Below, in pieces: positions 17,962 to 26,855 of a stretch of 64,000 nt of DNA. The notes beneath the pieces are model-generated. The model worked only from the letters and a program-made list of their open reading frames with translations. It was not told the DNA's origin and did no database searches. How positions within the stretch are numbered: the first letter of the stretch is position 1; each line of letters begins with the position of its first letter. A program made the translations under genes and the position numbers. The DNA is from Chryseobacterium hagamense (lineage in GTDB: Bacteria > Bacteroidota > Bacteroidia > Flavobacteriales > Weeksellaceae): assembly GCF_007991455.1 (NCBI RefSeq), contig NZ_BJYJ01000008.1:124001-188000 (forward strand). Direction: 5' to 3'.

Positions 17962-19425
17962 TTAAAGTTCTTTTCTTAATCTTGCTACCGGAATATTCAG
18001 TTGTTCCCGGTACTTGGCAATGGTTCTCCGGGCAATGTTGTAGCCCTGCTCCTTCAGGATTACGACCAACGCATCATCCGTCAGCGGTTTTCTCTTATTT
18101 TCCTTGCTGATAACCTCCTGAAGATGGGTCTTGATTTCCTTGGTGGAAACTTCCTCACCGTCATCATTCGTCAGACTGTCTGAGAACAGGTCTTTCAGGT
18201 AGATAATTCCGTTCGGGGTATCGGCGTATTTGCTTTTTACCACCCTGGAAATCGTAGAAATATCAAATCCGGTAATATCAGCTACATCTTTTAAGATCAT
18301 CGGCCTCAGTGATTTTTCATCACCGGTAAGGAAATAATCTTTCTGGAACTTTACGATCGCCGTTATGGTTTGCAACAACGTATTCTGGCGTTGGTTAATC
18401 GCGTCGATATACCACTTTGCAGCATCCAGCTTCTGCTTGATGAATAAAGCCGCCTGTTTGTGCTCTGAAGAGTTTTTATCGTGGGAGTAGGTTGACAGAA
18501 TATCTTTATACTCTTCCGATACCCTTAAGGTAGGGGCGTTTTTGCTGTTCAGCATCGGGATTACCAGTCCGTCTTTCACCTGGATCACAAAATCAGGGAT
18601 AATCTCCTGGTTGATGGTAATGGTCTGGGTATCGAAATTACCACCGACTTTCGGCGATAGTTTTGAAATTTCATCCAAAGCATTCCGCAGGTCTTCTTCC
18701 TCAATATCGTATTTCTGGATAATTTTGTTATAATGCTTATTGGTTAGCGCATCAAACTGGTACCGTAAAATATTGGCAGCCAGGGAAACGGCCTTGTCGG
18801 AACTTACTTTCTTCTCGATCTGTAACAAAAGGCATTCCTGAAGTCCTCTTGCGCCCACTCCCGGCGGATCAAGCTTCTGGACATAGTTTTCAAGGATGTC
18901 TTCCACATTTTCCTTCGTTGTATAAATTCCCTGGGAAAAAGCCAGGTCATCAACCAACGATTTTATTTCTCTTCTCAGATAGCCGTCGGTATCAAGGTTC
19001 CCGATAATGTATTCTGCAATTTTCTCGTCTTCTTCGCTGATGTTTACCAGGTGAATCTGCTCCAATAAATAATCATACAATGACTGTCCTTCTGTCAGCA
19101 GGCTTTCATTATCGAATTCCTCATCATCTGAAGAATAATTGCTGGATGCGGTTTTATAGCTTGGTTCATCATCATAGAGATACTGGTCTACATCAAAATC
19201 CGTTTCAATGCTTTCTGTTCCTTCGCTCTCGTACGAATCTTCTACGGAAGCATATTCATCTTCCTTAGAATCTTCTTTTGCAATTTCCAATGCCGGGTTT
19301 TCTTCTAATTCTCTCTCAAGTTCCTCCTCAAATTCTAAAGTATGGAGCTGGATCAGCTTCATCAACTGGATTTGCTGGGGTGCCAGCTTTTGCCCTAATT
19401 TGAGTTGTAAGTGTTGTTTTAGCAT
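17962..19425 (-). CDS. rpoN: RNA polymerase sigma-54 factor
   Basis: 487-residue sigma-54. The N-terminal Gln/Leu-rich activator-responsive region (LKLGQKLAPQQIQLMKLIQL) is followed by an acidic spacer of about residues 45-120. Then come the core-binding domain with the DPPGVGARGLQECLLLQ motif, the HTH region, and the C-terminal RpoN box (ARRTVAKYRE-type, here ARRTIAKYREQ). It needs an AAA+ enhancer-binding protein for open complex formation; none is encoded in this window. Transcribed alone and convergent with the acyl-CoA synthetase gene. Confidence 0.96.
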   Translation of the reverse strand: MLKQHLQLKLGQKLAPQQIQLMKLIQLHTLEFEEELERELEENPALEIAKEDSKEDEYASVEDSYESEGTESIETDFDVDQYLYDDEPSYKTASSNYSSDDEEFDNESLLTEGQSLYDYLLEQIHLVNISEEDEKIAEYIIGNLDTDGYLRREIKSLVDDLAFSQGIYTTKENVEDILENYVQKLDPPGVGARGLQECLLLQIEKKVSSDKAVSLAANILRYQFDALTNKHYNKIIQKYDIEEEDLRNALDEISKLSPKVGGNFDTQTITINQEIIPDFVIQVKDGLVIPMLNSKNAPTLRVSEEYKDILSTYSHDKNSSEHKQAALFIKQKLDAAKWYIDAINQRQNTLLQTITAIVKFQKDYFLTGDEKSLRPMILKDVADITGFDISTISRVVKSKYADTPNGIIYLKDLFSDSLTNDDGEEVSTKEIKTHLQEVISKENKRKPLTDDALVVILKEQGYNIARRTIAKYREQLNIPVARLRKEL

Positions 19426-19544
19426 ATTACTGGATGGTGTTTTAACATAACATATTCTACGAATTTAATAAAATATTTTGACAAAAAGAGTTTTTAGCAC
19501 GATTTTTGTATTCAATGCCACATAATAAGCTATTTAAAATAAAC

Positions 19545-19583
19545 AAAAAAAGCCCTGAAGTATGACTATCAGGGCTTTTTTAC
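19545..19583 (-). terminator. Terminator downstream of the ParE remnant
   Basis: AGCCCTGA/TCAGGGCT stem with T-runs on either strand. It ends the minus-strand unit before rpoN. Confidence 0.75.
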
Positions 19584-19651
19584 GTTTATATTTAAAATAC
19601 TGCAGAGATTGCAAAACGGAGAGTCTAAAAGAAAAAGAAAGCTTAATCTTT

Positions 19652-19892
19652 TTACAGATCCAGATTTTCAGGATTTCTCCGGTTGTCCCAGAAGGCCAGA
19701 ATTTCTATCGCATCTTCGTTATGTCCTGTAATAAAGTGAGAAATTCTTGCCTATCAAAATAAATCTTATACCTTCCATCTCAGAAAGAGAACCTGTCTGA
19801 GGATTTTCAATAAGCTGCCTTAATCTTTTTTCAACTTCCTTTTTTAATTTTTTAGAATATTTTTCTGAAAAATTATGAATATTCCAATACAT
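19652..19892 (-). pseudogene. Decayed RelE/ParE-family toxin
   Basis: Reading the minus strand from the ATG at 19892 gives a ParE-like body: YWNIHNFSEKYSKKL, then RQLIENPQTGSLSEMEGIRF and FSLYYR. The frame then hits TAA, while the next frame continues without a gap as ITGHNEDAIEILAFWDNRRNP and stops at 19652. The family's N-terminal strand-helix (about 20 residues) has no in-frame start; the space holds the asnS terminator instead. So the gene is both 5'-truncated and frameshifted, and no antitoxin gene is adjacent. The likely cause is a small deletion near 19725, where ATTACAGG-like sequence could have been repeated (inference). Confidence 0.8.
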
Positions 19893-19913
19893 TAAAGTAT
19901 CGGCATTAATAGA

Positions 19914-19941
19914 AAAATCCTTCCGGTTTTCAGAAGGATTT
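19914..19941 (-). terminator. asnS terminator
   Basis: AATCCTTC/GAAGGATT stem; on the minus strand it is followed by a T-rich run. Confidence 0.75.
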
Positions 19942-19962
19942 GATATGGTTTAAGTCTGTTTT

Positions 19963-21411
19963 TTAGAATTCGGCACTCTTCGGTGTTCTCGGGAAAGGAA
20001 TTACATCCCGGATGTTTGTCATTCCCGTTACGAAAAGGACCAATCTTTCCAGTCCTAATCCGAAACCGGCGTGTGGCACGGATCCGAATTTACGGGTATC
20101 CAGATACCACCAAAGTTCATGCTCATCAACGTGCATTTCGGCCATTTTCTGCTTTAATACATCCAGCCGGGCTTCCCGCTCGGAACCCCCGATGATCTCG
20201 CCGATTCCGGGGAAAAGGACATCCATCGCCGCAACGGTTTTGTTGTCGTCATTAAGCTTCATATAGAATGCCTTGATCTCTTTCGGATAATCGAACAGCA
20301 CCACCGGACTTTCAAAATGTTTTTCCACCAGATATCTCTCGTGCTCAGACTGAAGATCGGTTCCCCAATTCTCAACCGGATACTGGAACTTCCCTTTCTT
20401 ATTCTCTTTTGAGTTTAATAAAATTTCAATCGCTTCGGTATAAGAAACCCTCTTGAATCTCTTAGCCACTACATTTTCAAGCTTTTCGATCAGCCCTTCT
20501 TTTGCCCTCTCCTTTTCAGGCTTGGATTTCTGTTCTTCTTCAAAACGCTTGTCTAAGAACTCAAGATCATCCTTACAATTATCCAGCACATACTGAATTA
20601 CATATTTCAGGAAGTCTTCCGCCAGATCGATGTTGTCTTCCAGGTTGTTGAAAGCCACTTCCGGCTCGATCATCCAGAATTCCGCAAGGTGTCTTGTCGT
20701 ATTGGAATTTTCTGCACGGAAGGTTGGCCCGAACGTATAAATCCTACCCAATCCCATGGCTGCCGTTTCTCCTTCAAGCTGTCCGGAAACCGTTAAGTTG
20801 GTCTTTCTTCCGAAGAAATCCTGGGAAAAATCAATATCTCCCTGCTCATCTCTCGGGATAGCATTCAGGTCGAAATTGGTCACTCCGAACATTTCACCCG
20901 CACCTTCGGCATCAGCCCCGGTAATTACGGGCGTGTTGATATAGAAAAACTGGTTCTTGTTAAAAAACGAATGCACTGCAAAGCTCACGGCATGACGTAC
21001 TCTGAAAACCGCTCCGAACAAGTTCGTCCTGAATCGCAGGTGCGCCTGGTCTCTCAGGGTTTCCAATGAGTGTTTTTTAGGCTGAAGAATCGTCTTGTCT
21101 CTTTCTTCCGTAAAGTTATCGCCTAACAGGATGATTTTCTTGGCTACGATCTCAACGGCCTGTCCTGCTCCCTGGCTTTCCACCACTTCACCTACTATTT
21201 TCAAAGAGGCAGCTGTACTGATCTTATTTATAATTTCTTCGTCGAAATTTTCGAAATCAACAACGATCTGCAAATTATTAATCGTAGAACCATCATTAAG
21301 CGCAATGAAGCGATTCGCACGGAACGTTCTTACCCAGCCGTAAACCGTAATGTCATGATGTAATACTTTCTTGTAATCCTGTAGGATTTCCTTAATGGTC
21401 TGCTTTTTCAT
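19963..21411 (-). CDS. asnS: Asparagine--tRNA ligase
   Basis: Class IIb aminoacyl-tRNA synthetase of 482 residues. It has an N-terminal OB-fold anticodon-binding domain ([21 protein letters not shown]) and a class II catalytic core with motif 2 ([21 protein letters not shown]) and motif 3 ([15 protein letters not shown]). The Asn-type GAEGAGEMF segment is present. Length and motif order are normal. The lipoprotein gene 31 bp upstream is on the same strand and may share the transcript. Confidence 0.97.
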   Translation of the reverse strand: MKKQTIKEILQDYKKVLHHDITVYGWVRTFRANRFIALNDGSTINNLQIVVDFENFDEEIINKISTAASLKIVGEVVESQGAGQAVEIVAKKIILLGDNFTEERDKTILQPKKHSLETLRDQAHLRFRTNLFGAVFRVRHAVSFAVHSFFNKNQFFYINTPVITGADAEGAGEMFGVTNFDLNAIPRDEQGDIDFSQDFFGRKTNLTVSGQLEGETAAMGLGRIYTFGPTFRAENSNTTRHLAEFWMIEPEVAFNNLEDNIDLAEDFLKYVIQYVLDNCKDDLEFLDKRFEEEQKSKPEKERAKEGLIEKLENVVAKRFKRVSYTEAIEILLNSKENKKGKFQYPVENWGTDLQSEHERYLVEKHFESPVVLFDYPKEIKAFYMKLNDDNKTVAAMDVLFPGIGEIIGGSEREARLDVLKQKMAEMHVDEHELWWYLDTRKFGSVPHAGFGLGLERLVLFVTGMTNIRDVIPFPRTPKSAEF

Positions 21412-21442
21412 TTGTTTTAAAGGATTTTAATTTATCCCGGTT

Positions 21443-21997
21443 TTATCTTAATAATTTGTCCCAGTCTATGCTTTGAAACTTTCCTTTTAATTTCGGTAGA
21501 TCTCTTTCTGAAAGCATATTCTGAGTTACATTTTGATTTCTGTAGTCTAAATATATTTCTCCAACGTAAGTAATTTTCCCTTTTTCTACAGTGAAAGGAA
21601 AATCTATTTTTATCCCGGCATTTCTTGAATATAAGCCCCCATTCTCAAATAAGGTTACTGCATTGAAATGATAGTCTCCTGCAGGTTTTTTGAATGCAAA
21701 ATAATACACTCCCTTGTCGCCATCAAAAAAATCTGGCTTCAGCTTCATTTTTACCATCTGCTCCGGAACGATCCAGACTCTATTCTCTCCATTCAGCTTG
21801 TTTTTCCCGCCTATTACGTTATAATATAATCCATATCCATTGAAAATAGGCTTTTCATTTTTAATCGAAAAAGCTCCTACAATCATTCCTTCCGAATCAT
21901 TTTCATTAAAATTTTGAGGAATATTCATTGAAGGCAAATTAGCACATCCCGTAAAAATGCATAATACAAACAGGCAATAAACAATTTTTTTTAACAT
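21443..21997 (-). CDS. Hypothetical lipoprotein, 184 aa
   Basis: Lipoprotein signal ending in FTGC (Cys18), then a 166-residue soluble domain with no recognised family. Repeated Gly/Tyr/Phe-rich strands (GVYYFAFKKPAGDYHFNAV and similar) suggest a beta-sandwich. It lies 31 bp upstream of asnS on the same strand, with no terminator between them. Function unknown. Confidence 0.7.
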   Translation of the reverse strand: MLKKIVYCLFVLCIFTGCANLPSMNIPQNFNENDSEGMIVGAFSIKNEKPIFNGYGLYYNVIGGKNKLNGENRVWIVPEQMVKMKLKPDFFDGDKGVYYFAFKKPAGDYHFNAVTLFENGGLYSRNAGIKIDFPFTVEKGKITYVGEIYLDYRNQNVTQNMLSERDLPKLKGKFQSIDWDKLLR

Positions 21998-22108
21998 AAA
22001 TCCCCTTGATTATTAGTGGGTGCAAAGTTACAAAAAAACAGCGCAATCTGAAGGCCGCGCTGCGCGAATTAAAAAATACTTATCAAAAAAGAATGTTCTG
22101 CATACAAA

Positions 22109-22708
22109 TCAGTTAAAGAAAATCGATTTTCTCCGCTGCTTCCCTTTTCGTATCCTCCAGGCATGGTAAGAACTCGGAACATCATACTGCCATTTCGGGA
22201 GCAATACAATAATCAGGATCACGTCGACATGGGAAATGAAGCCCAGGACAACCGCCAGATCAAATGCCCAGCCCGTTTCCTGGAAACCTATTAAAAAAGT
22301 AAATGCCAGCAGTAAACTCAGTCCCCACAGTTTGGACAGCCACGCGTGGATGCAGGTTTCTTTTCCGAATCTGAGCCAGCTGGTGAGATAACAGAGCGCT
22401 TCCATCGTAAAGAGCAAAGCGATCCCCCTCCATTCGGCCTTTATCAGTTCCGGATTCAACAGGTAAGCCGATACGCCCAGGGAAAGCCAGAACACGAGAT
22501 CGGTCTGGCTGTCCAGCCTCCGTAATTTTTCCGATGAAACGCCAACCTTTCGGGCGATAATTCCATCGAAAATATCGGTCAGTAAACCAAAATACATTAA
22601 ACTTAAAATTAAAGACGACGATTCTTCGCCTCTTAAATACGCTAATAAAAGCATGAAAGGAGCCAGAATAAACCGGGTTGCAATCAGGATATAGGGTACC
22701 TTTTTCAT
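22109..22708 (-). CDS. CDP-alcohol phosphatidyltransferase family protein (divergent motif)
   Basis: Integral membrane enzyme of 199 residues with several hydrophobic helices. The family signature D-x2-D-G-x2-A-R-x8-G-x3-D-x3-D is present as D45, D48-G49, A52-R53, D66 and D70, but the conserved Gly is replaced by Leu62. All four metal-binding Asp are kept, so activity is plausible. The transferred alcohol cannot be assigned; a canonical pssA is encoded at 57550. It overlaps the upstream lipoprotein gene by 4 bp. Confidence 0.82.
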   Translation of the reverse strand: MKKVPYILIATRFILAPFMLLLAYLRGEESSSLILSLMYFGLLTDIFDGIIARKVGVSSEKLRRLDSQTDLVFWLSLGVSAYLLNPELIKAEWRGIALLFTMEALCYLTSWLRFGKETCIHAWLSKLWGLSLLLAFTFLIGFQETGWAFDLAVVLGFISHVDVILIIVLLPKWQYDVPSSYHAWRIRKGKQRRKSIFFN

Positions 22709-23259
22709 GGATTCTGCTTTTTAAAAGTTAAGTCATAATGAGAAGTTTTCCAATCACTCATCACGACCAGTATGCCATTACAGAAAAAATAATTCGATTC
22801 GACTTTCAGATTGTTGTTTTCGTCCAGTGCAAAGCGTGACTTCTGAATATTCCATCCTCCAAAAACCAACGGGATTCCATCGAGCATAAACCTTTTTTCT
22901 TGCAGATAAATAAAACCATCTTCCTTCAGGGCTACTCTCAAATTCTTATCAGTCTGCAGATTTCCCGCATCATATATTTTCAGGTTCAGCCTTTTTTTAC
23001 CAACTGCTTTTAATTCAATATTGAAATCTTTGTCTTCATGCTTTTCTTTAAAATCAAACATTCCGGTATTCCTGTCAAAAACATCGGTCAGGTTTCTTAC
23101 ATAAAAACCACCACCGGAAGACGGAAAATTGGTATAAGTCCCGTTGATGAAACCGAGATTATTCCTTTTTAAATGATTTCCACTGAGCTTACCTTTGTCA
23201 AAAGTTGCACAACTGCTAAGCATTAGTACGGTTCCAAGGTAAAAAAATATTCTTTTCAT
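22705..23259 (-). CDS. Hypothetical lipoprotein, 184 aa
   Basis: Lipoprotein signal ending in LSSC (Cys17). The mature domain is polar with alternating hydrophobic strands and no recognised motif. Its stop overlaps the start of the CDP-alcohol phosphatidyltransferase gene by 4 bp, so the two are very likely co-translated. This hints at an envelope-lipid role, but that is context only. Confidence 0.7.
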   Translation of the reverse strand: MKRIFFYLGTVLMLSSCATFDKGKLSGNHLKRNNLGFINGTYTNFPSSGGGFYVRNLTDVFDRNTGMFDFKEKHEDKDFNIELKAVGKKRLNLKIYDAGNLQTDKNLRVALKEDGFIYLQEKRFMLDGIPLVFGGWNIQKSRFALDENNNLKVESNYFFCNGILVVMSDWKTSHYDLTFKKQNP

Positions 23260-23338
23260 AACGATTATTTAGATGTTCATCCGAAATTACCTGTGGAATA
23301 CGCAAAACCAAATGCGGAAAAAAATTAAAATAAATGGC

Positions 23339-23346
23339 TACATTTG
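23339..23346 (+). promoter_or_regulatory. -7 element (TACATTTG) for the HTH gene
   Basis: TAnnTTTG match 16 bp before the ATG at 23362, implying a 5' UTR of roughly 10-13 nt. Confidence 0.6.
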
Positions 23347-23361
23347 TGAAAATCGCAAAAC

Positions 23362-24291
23362 ATGCATCAGGAACTTTTACTCAGGCAGATCCGACGTAAA
23401 ATCGGTGACCGGTCTCTGAATGATGAGATCGCCAATATCCTCGACATCAGTTATGACGCCGCCCACCGCCGGACATCCCTGAAAGCAAAATTCAGTTTTG
23501 AAGAAGCCCTGGAACTGGCCCAGTATTACCGGATTTCACTCGATCAGTTCCTGACATCGGATCACCGGGTTCTGGTACAGAAAACAACAGCCGTCACCGA
23601 AACGGACGATTTACAGTCGTTCTTCCGGCATAACCTCAGCGTTTTTGAGAACCTTCCGCTTTCGGATAAGATGACGATTTACTATTCGGCGAAGGACATC
23701 CCGTTTTTTTATACCCTGTCAGATACCCTGCTTTCGAGGTTTAAAATTTATGTCTGGATGAATCTGCTGAACGAAAAGCAGGTTTTCATTCCGTTCCTGG
23801 AGTTTGCACCGCCAGATTTCGAACCCGACACCAAAGAACTGAAGAAAAAATATGAAGAGCAGAAGGTAATTGAATTGTGGAACGACCGCACGGTTTCCAG
23901 CATTTTGCAGCAGATCCTGTTTTATTCCGAAACCGGATTGCTGAAAAAAAATGAAGCCCTGATCATTCTTCAGGAATTAACGGAACTTATCGGATATATC
24001 GAAGAGAAAACGGAAAACAACCCGAAGTTCCAGTTATACGAAAATGAATTGATTCATCTTTCGAATGATATCTTTTTCCACCATCCGCAACAGTCGCTGT
24101 TTGCAATCCCGACCAATATGTTCGGGTATATTTTAATCGATGATGAGAAAACCTGCCGCGAGACGCAGAATTATTTTGAGCATCAGATCAAGAATTCGAA
24201 ATCACTGAATACTTCCGGAAACCGGGACCGTAAGATATTTTTCAATAAAATGTATGGACAGATCGAAAGTCTGGGAGAGAAACTAAGTTAA
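23362..24291 (+). CDS. Helix-turn-helix transcriptional regulator
   Basis: 309 residues. The N-terminal 60-65 residues look like an XRE/BetR-type HTH (SLNDEIANILDISYDAAHRRTSLKAKFSFEEALELAQYYRISLDQFL). The remaining 240 residues are a mainly helical domain without a recognised ligand-binding family. This architecture is common in Flavobacteriia. Targets are unknown. It is divergent from the lipoprotein/CDP-alcohol gene pair, which it might regulate (inference). Confidence 0.78.
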   Translation: MHQELLLRQIRRKIGDRSLNDEIANILDISYDAAHRRTSLKAKFSFEEALELAQYYRISLDQFLTSDHRVLVQKTTAVTETDDLQSFFRHNLSVFENLPLSDKMTIYYSAKDIPFFYTLSDTLLSRFKIYVWMNLLNEKQVFIPFLEFAPPDFEPDTKELKKKYEEQKVIELWNDRTVSSILQQILFYSETGLLKKNEALIILQELTELIGYIEEKTENNPKFQLYENELIHLSNDIFFHHPQQSLFAIPTNMFGYILIDDEKTCRETQNYFEHQIKNSKSLNTSGNRDRKIFFNKMYGQIESLGEKLS

Positions 24292-24300
24292 GCGTAAGGC

Positions 24301-24342
24301 TTATGGCTTATGGCTTATGGCTTATGGCTTATGGCTTATGGC
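24301..24342 (+). repeat. Heptanucleotide microsatellite (TTATGGC)6
   Basis: Six perfect tandem copies of TTATGGC between the convergent HTH and rimM genes, starting 10 bp after the HTH stop. A heptamer is not a multiple of three, but the tract lies outside both reading frames. Confidence 0.95.
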
Positions 24343-24351
24343 AAAGTTAAA

Positions 24352-24894
24352 TTATTCGTCTTTCTTGGAAGGGACCATAAAAACATCGATGAGTCCTTCG
24401 GGCAGCTGCATTTTGATGAAACGTTCTTCACGGTTCACTTCAATGATCCAGTCTTTGATCATGGGGATCACCACTTCTTTACCGTCAAGATTCGTAACGA
24501 AATAGACCTGGGCCGTCTGATCATTGACAGACCGGATTATACCGCAGTCATTATCGTTTTCATCGAGAATACTGTATCCGATAATTTCGTGATAGTAGAA
24601 CTGTTTTCCTGAAAGTTTTGGAAGGGAAGCCAGCGGAAGGTAAACATCTTTTCCTAAAGATTGGCCTACCAGAGCTTCTGAGGAATTTTTGAAGGCAATA
24701 TTCAGAGCATCCAGCTTGCTCCATGAGGATCTTTCAATAAAAAAAGGAACCAATAATCCGTTGATTTCAACGAATATTGATTCCAGTTTATTGTAAAGCT
24801 CGGGCTGGTCGGTATCCAGTTTAAGGATAACGTTTCCCGCAAGTCCGTGTCTGCGTGTGATTTTTCCTAACAAATAGCAATCTTCTTTACGCAT
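24352..24894 (-). CDS. rimM: Ribosome maturation factor RimM
   Basis: 180-residue 16S rRNA processing factor that binds S19 and assists 30S head assembly. The N-terminal RimM domain starts at about residue 6 (YLLGKITRRHGLAGNVILKL) and a PRC-barrel follows from about residue 95 (GKQFYYHEIIGYSI to VIPMIKDWI). It lies 12 bp after rpsP, the usual rpsP-rimM operon. The stop lies 10 bp from the (TTATGGC)6 microsatellite. Confidence 0.95.
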   Translation of the reverse strand: MRKEDCYLLGKITRRHGLAGNVILKLDTDQPELYNKLESIFVEINGLLVPFFIERSSWSKLDALNIAFKNSSEALVGQSLGKDVYLPLASLPKLSGKQFYYHEIIGYSILDENDNDCGIIRSVNDQTAQVYFVTNLDGKEVVIPMIKDWIIEVNREERFIKMQLPEGLIDVFMVPSKKDE

Positions 24895-24906
24895 ACGGGA
24901 CTGTTA

Positions 24907-25461
24907 TTAAGCTTCAGTGTTTTCTTCTGTAGATTCAGCAGCAGCTTCTCCTTCTGTAGTTTCTTCAGCAGGTGCGTTGGCAGCTTCTTCAGCAGCTTTA
25001 GCATCGGCTTCCGCTTGTGCAGCAGCAGCAACTCTTGCTTCGTTTACTTTGGTTTCAGCATCGAAAGCCGCTTTTTTAGCATCAGATTTAGCCGTTGCCA
25101 AACCTTCTACTTTACCTTGTACTTTAGCATCTTTAGCTTCTACCCAGGCAGCAAATCTTTTTTCAGCTTCAGCCTCATCAAAAGCGCCTTTAGCCACACC
25201 ACCTTGTAAGTGTTTTTTGTAAAGGGCTCCTTTGTAAGAAAGAATCGCTCTTGCAGTATCAGTTGGCTGAGCACCGTTGTTTAACCACTTTACAGCAGAA
25301 TCAACGTTCAAATCGATAGTTGCAGGGTTTGTAATTGGGTTGTAAGTTCCTAACTTTTCGATGAATCTACCATCTCTTCTAGCTCTGGAATCGGCAACCA
25401 CGATGTGGAAAAAAGGTCTTCCTTTAGATCCGTGTCTTTGTAATCTGATTTTTACTGACAT
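24907..25461 (-). CDS. rpsP: 30S ribosomal protein S16 with long C-terminal extension
   Basis: The first 80-85 residues are S16 ([34 protein letters not shown]). About 100 extra residues follow, made of Ala, Lys, Glu and Thr with a probable helical or coiled stretch (about 110-160) and an acidic end. Bacterial S16 is usually 80-90 residues; Ala/Glu-rich extensions are seen in Bacteroidota. The extension would project from the small subunit surface. First gene of the rpsP-rimM operon. Confidence 0.95.
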   Translation of the reverse strand: MSVKIRLQRHGSKGRPFFHIVVADSRARRDGRFIEKLGTYNPITNPATIDLNVDSAVKWLNNGAQPTDTARAILSYKGALYKKHLQGGVAKGAFDEAEAEKRFAAWVEAKDAKVQGKVEGLATAKSDAKKAAFDAETKVNEARVAAAAQAEADAKAAEEAANAPAEETTEGEAAAESTEENTEA

Positions 25462-25535
25462 AATGTTTGAATTTTACGGGAACTCGTCCCAGTTAAATAT
25501 TTAAGAGTGCAAAGATAAACAAAAAAACTTATTGG

Positions 25536-25664
25536 ACAATTAATAAATGTAACAATTGATAAATGGAACAATCCAACAGTACAACAATAATAAGAACCTA
25601 TTGTTACCTCGTTAAATTTTCATATCGTAACATTGTTCCATTGTTCCATTGTTATATTGTTACA
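25536..25664. repeat. AT-rich long inverted repeat (TAACAATG type), copy 2
   Basis: The left arm AATGTAACAATTGATAAATGGAACAAT mirrors the right arm, a run of ATTGTTCC and ATTGTTAC units. The right end supplies the last codons and stop of the nitroreductase gene at 25660. Confidence 0.65.
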
Positions 25665-26178
25665 TTGAATCCGCAACGCCCATATAAAACAGGCCCAGGC
25701 ACTTCTGGTTTTCTTCGATGGTAAGGGATTCTTTCAGATGGTCTACCAGCTTCGGGGAGCTCCAGTAGCAGCCGATTCCGTTGGCCGTACAGGTAAGGTA
25801 CATATTCTGTACCGCCATGGAAACCGCGGCAATTTCTTCCCACTCCGGAACCATGCCGCTGAAATTTACCACGATGGAAATCACGGTACCCGCTTTATTG
25901 ATCTTGAAGCCGATATCGTTGTACTTTTTCTCCAAAAACACCTGTTCCGGCTGGGTAGCTTTGTAGATGGCCTGCATTTCGGAGGCAAGCATGGCTTTTT
26001 CTTCCCCTCTGAAGGTTTTAAAACGCCATGGTTTCGTCCTTTTGTGATTGGGAGCCAGTGTCGCTGAATGTAAAATATCGTCAAGGATTTCCTGAGGGAT
26101 ATCCGCATCCGTATAATCTTTAGGGAAAATACTTCTTCTCTGCCCTATGATTTCTTTTAAAACTTCTGCTTTGTTCAT
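25660..26178 (-). CDS. Nitroreductase family protein
   Basis: 172-residue FMN-dependent NAD(P)H oxidoreductase-like protein. Visible family segments are the N-terminal I-x-x-RRS (IGQRRSIFPKDY), the APNHKRTKPWRF FMN/nitro-site region near residues 40-51, and the GIGCYWSSP segment near 135-143. It resembles the YdjA/TM1586-type short nitroreductases. The physiological substrate is unknown. The last three codons and the stop come from an intergenic inverted repeat, so the C-terminus may have been reset by the repeat's arrival. Confidence 0.88.
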   Translation of the reverse strand: MNKAEVLKEIIGQRRSIFPKDYTDADIPQEILDDILHSATLAPNHKRTKPWRFKTFRGEEKAMLASEMQAIYKATQPEQVFLEKKYNDIGFKINKAGTVISIVVNFSGMVPEWEEIAAVSMAVQNMYLTCTANGIGCYWSSPKLVDHLKESLTIEENQKCLGLFYMGVADSM

Positions 26179-26197
26179 ACGGCAAAATTACAAAAAA

Positions 26198-26268
26198 GAT
26201 GGAAGCCGGAAGCGGGATGAAGGAAGTTTAATGTTTCGCACGAGATGATGCCGGAAACCGGAAGCGAT
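26198..26268 (+). repeat. Dispersed GCCGGA repeat, copy 3 (degenerate)
   Basis: Two imperfect half-copies (GATGGAAGCCGGAAGCGGGATG and GATGCCGGAAACCGGAAGC) about 30 bp apart, between the nitroreductase start and the Gre-like gene's stop. Confidence 0.5.
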
Positions 26269-26717
26269 TACAAAACCTCCACAATCTTCTGATGAATTTT
26301 ATTTAAGGTAAATTCATCACCGGGTTTCATGCCCATCATTTTCTGGGCCATCGGGCTTTCCGAAGAAATGGCATAAAACCGGTCGCCTTCAAAGAAGAAT
26401 TCTCCCAATGAGACCGAAATATAAAACCTGGCCTTATTGGTAATAACCAGTGAACCCAGCTGTACCCTGCCGGTAGGATTGTTCAGTACCTTGGCCATAT
26501 TTCTCCGAAGGTCATGCAGAGCCCCCAGCTGACGCTGCATCTGGTAGATTTCCTCCTGCATTTCTTCTCTTATACTGTCATATTTCGGGGTCTTTTTTAT
26601 TTCGCGGCTTGCTTCAAGGGTAAATTCTATAAAATTTTTCAGTTTCTCAATTTTTCCGGCGATCACGTCCTTTACATAACTCCTTATGTTGTTTTTCTCA
26701 AATACGGTCTTCTCCAT
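26268..26717 (-). CDS. GreA/GreB-like transcription factor
   Basis: 149 residues. An N-terminal helical, probably coiled-coil segment (about 12-80) is followed by a Gre C-terminal-type domain (VQLGSLVITNKARFYISV, SPMAQKMMGMKPGD), which is the FKBP-like fold that binds RNA polymerase. The long coiled-coil with tip acidic residues would insert in the secondary channel; whether it keeps cleavage activity is not clear. Such short Gre-like proteins are common in Flavobacteriia. Transcribed alone on the minus strand. Confidence 0.75.
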   Translation of the reverse strand: MEKTVFEKNNIRSYVKDVIAGKIEKLKNFIEFTLEASREIKKTPKYDSIREEMQEEIYQMQRQLGALHDLRRNMAKVLNNPTGRVQLGSLVITNKARFYISVSLGEFFFEGDRFYAISSESPMAQKMMGMKPGDEFTLNKIHQKIVEVL

Positions 26718-26855
26718 GTATCGAATCTTTCATATAAAGATAATATTTTTTAAATAATCTGTATTCGGCTTAACATAAAATAACATTCTGATTTATTTTT
26801 TCGATTTTTAAAAATTATTTATACATTTACGGCCTTAATTATAAAAACTAAAATC

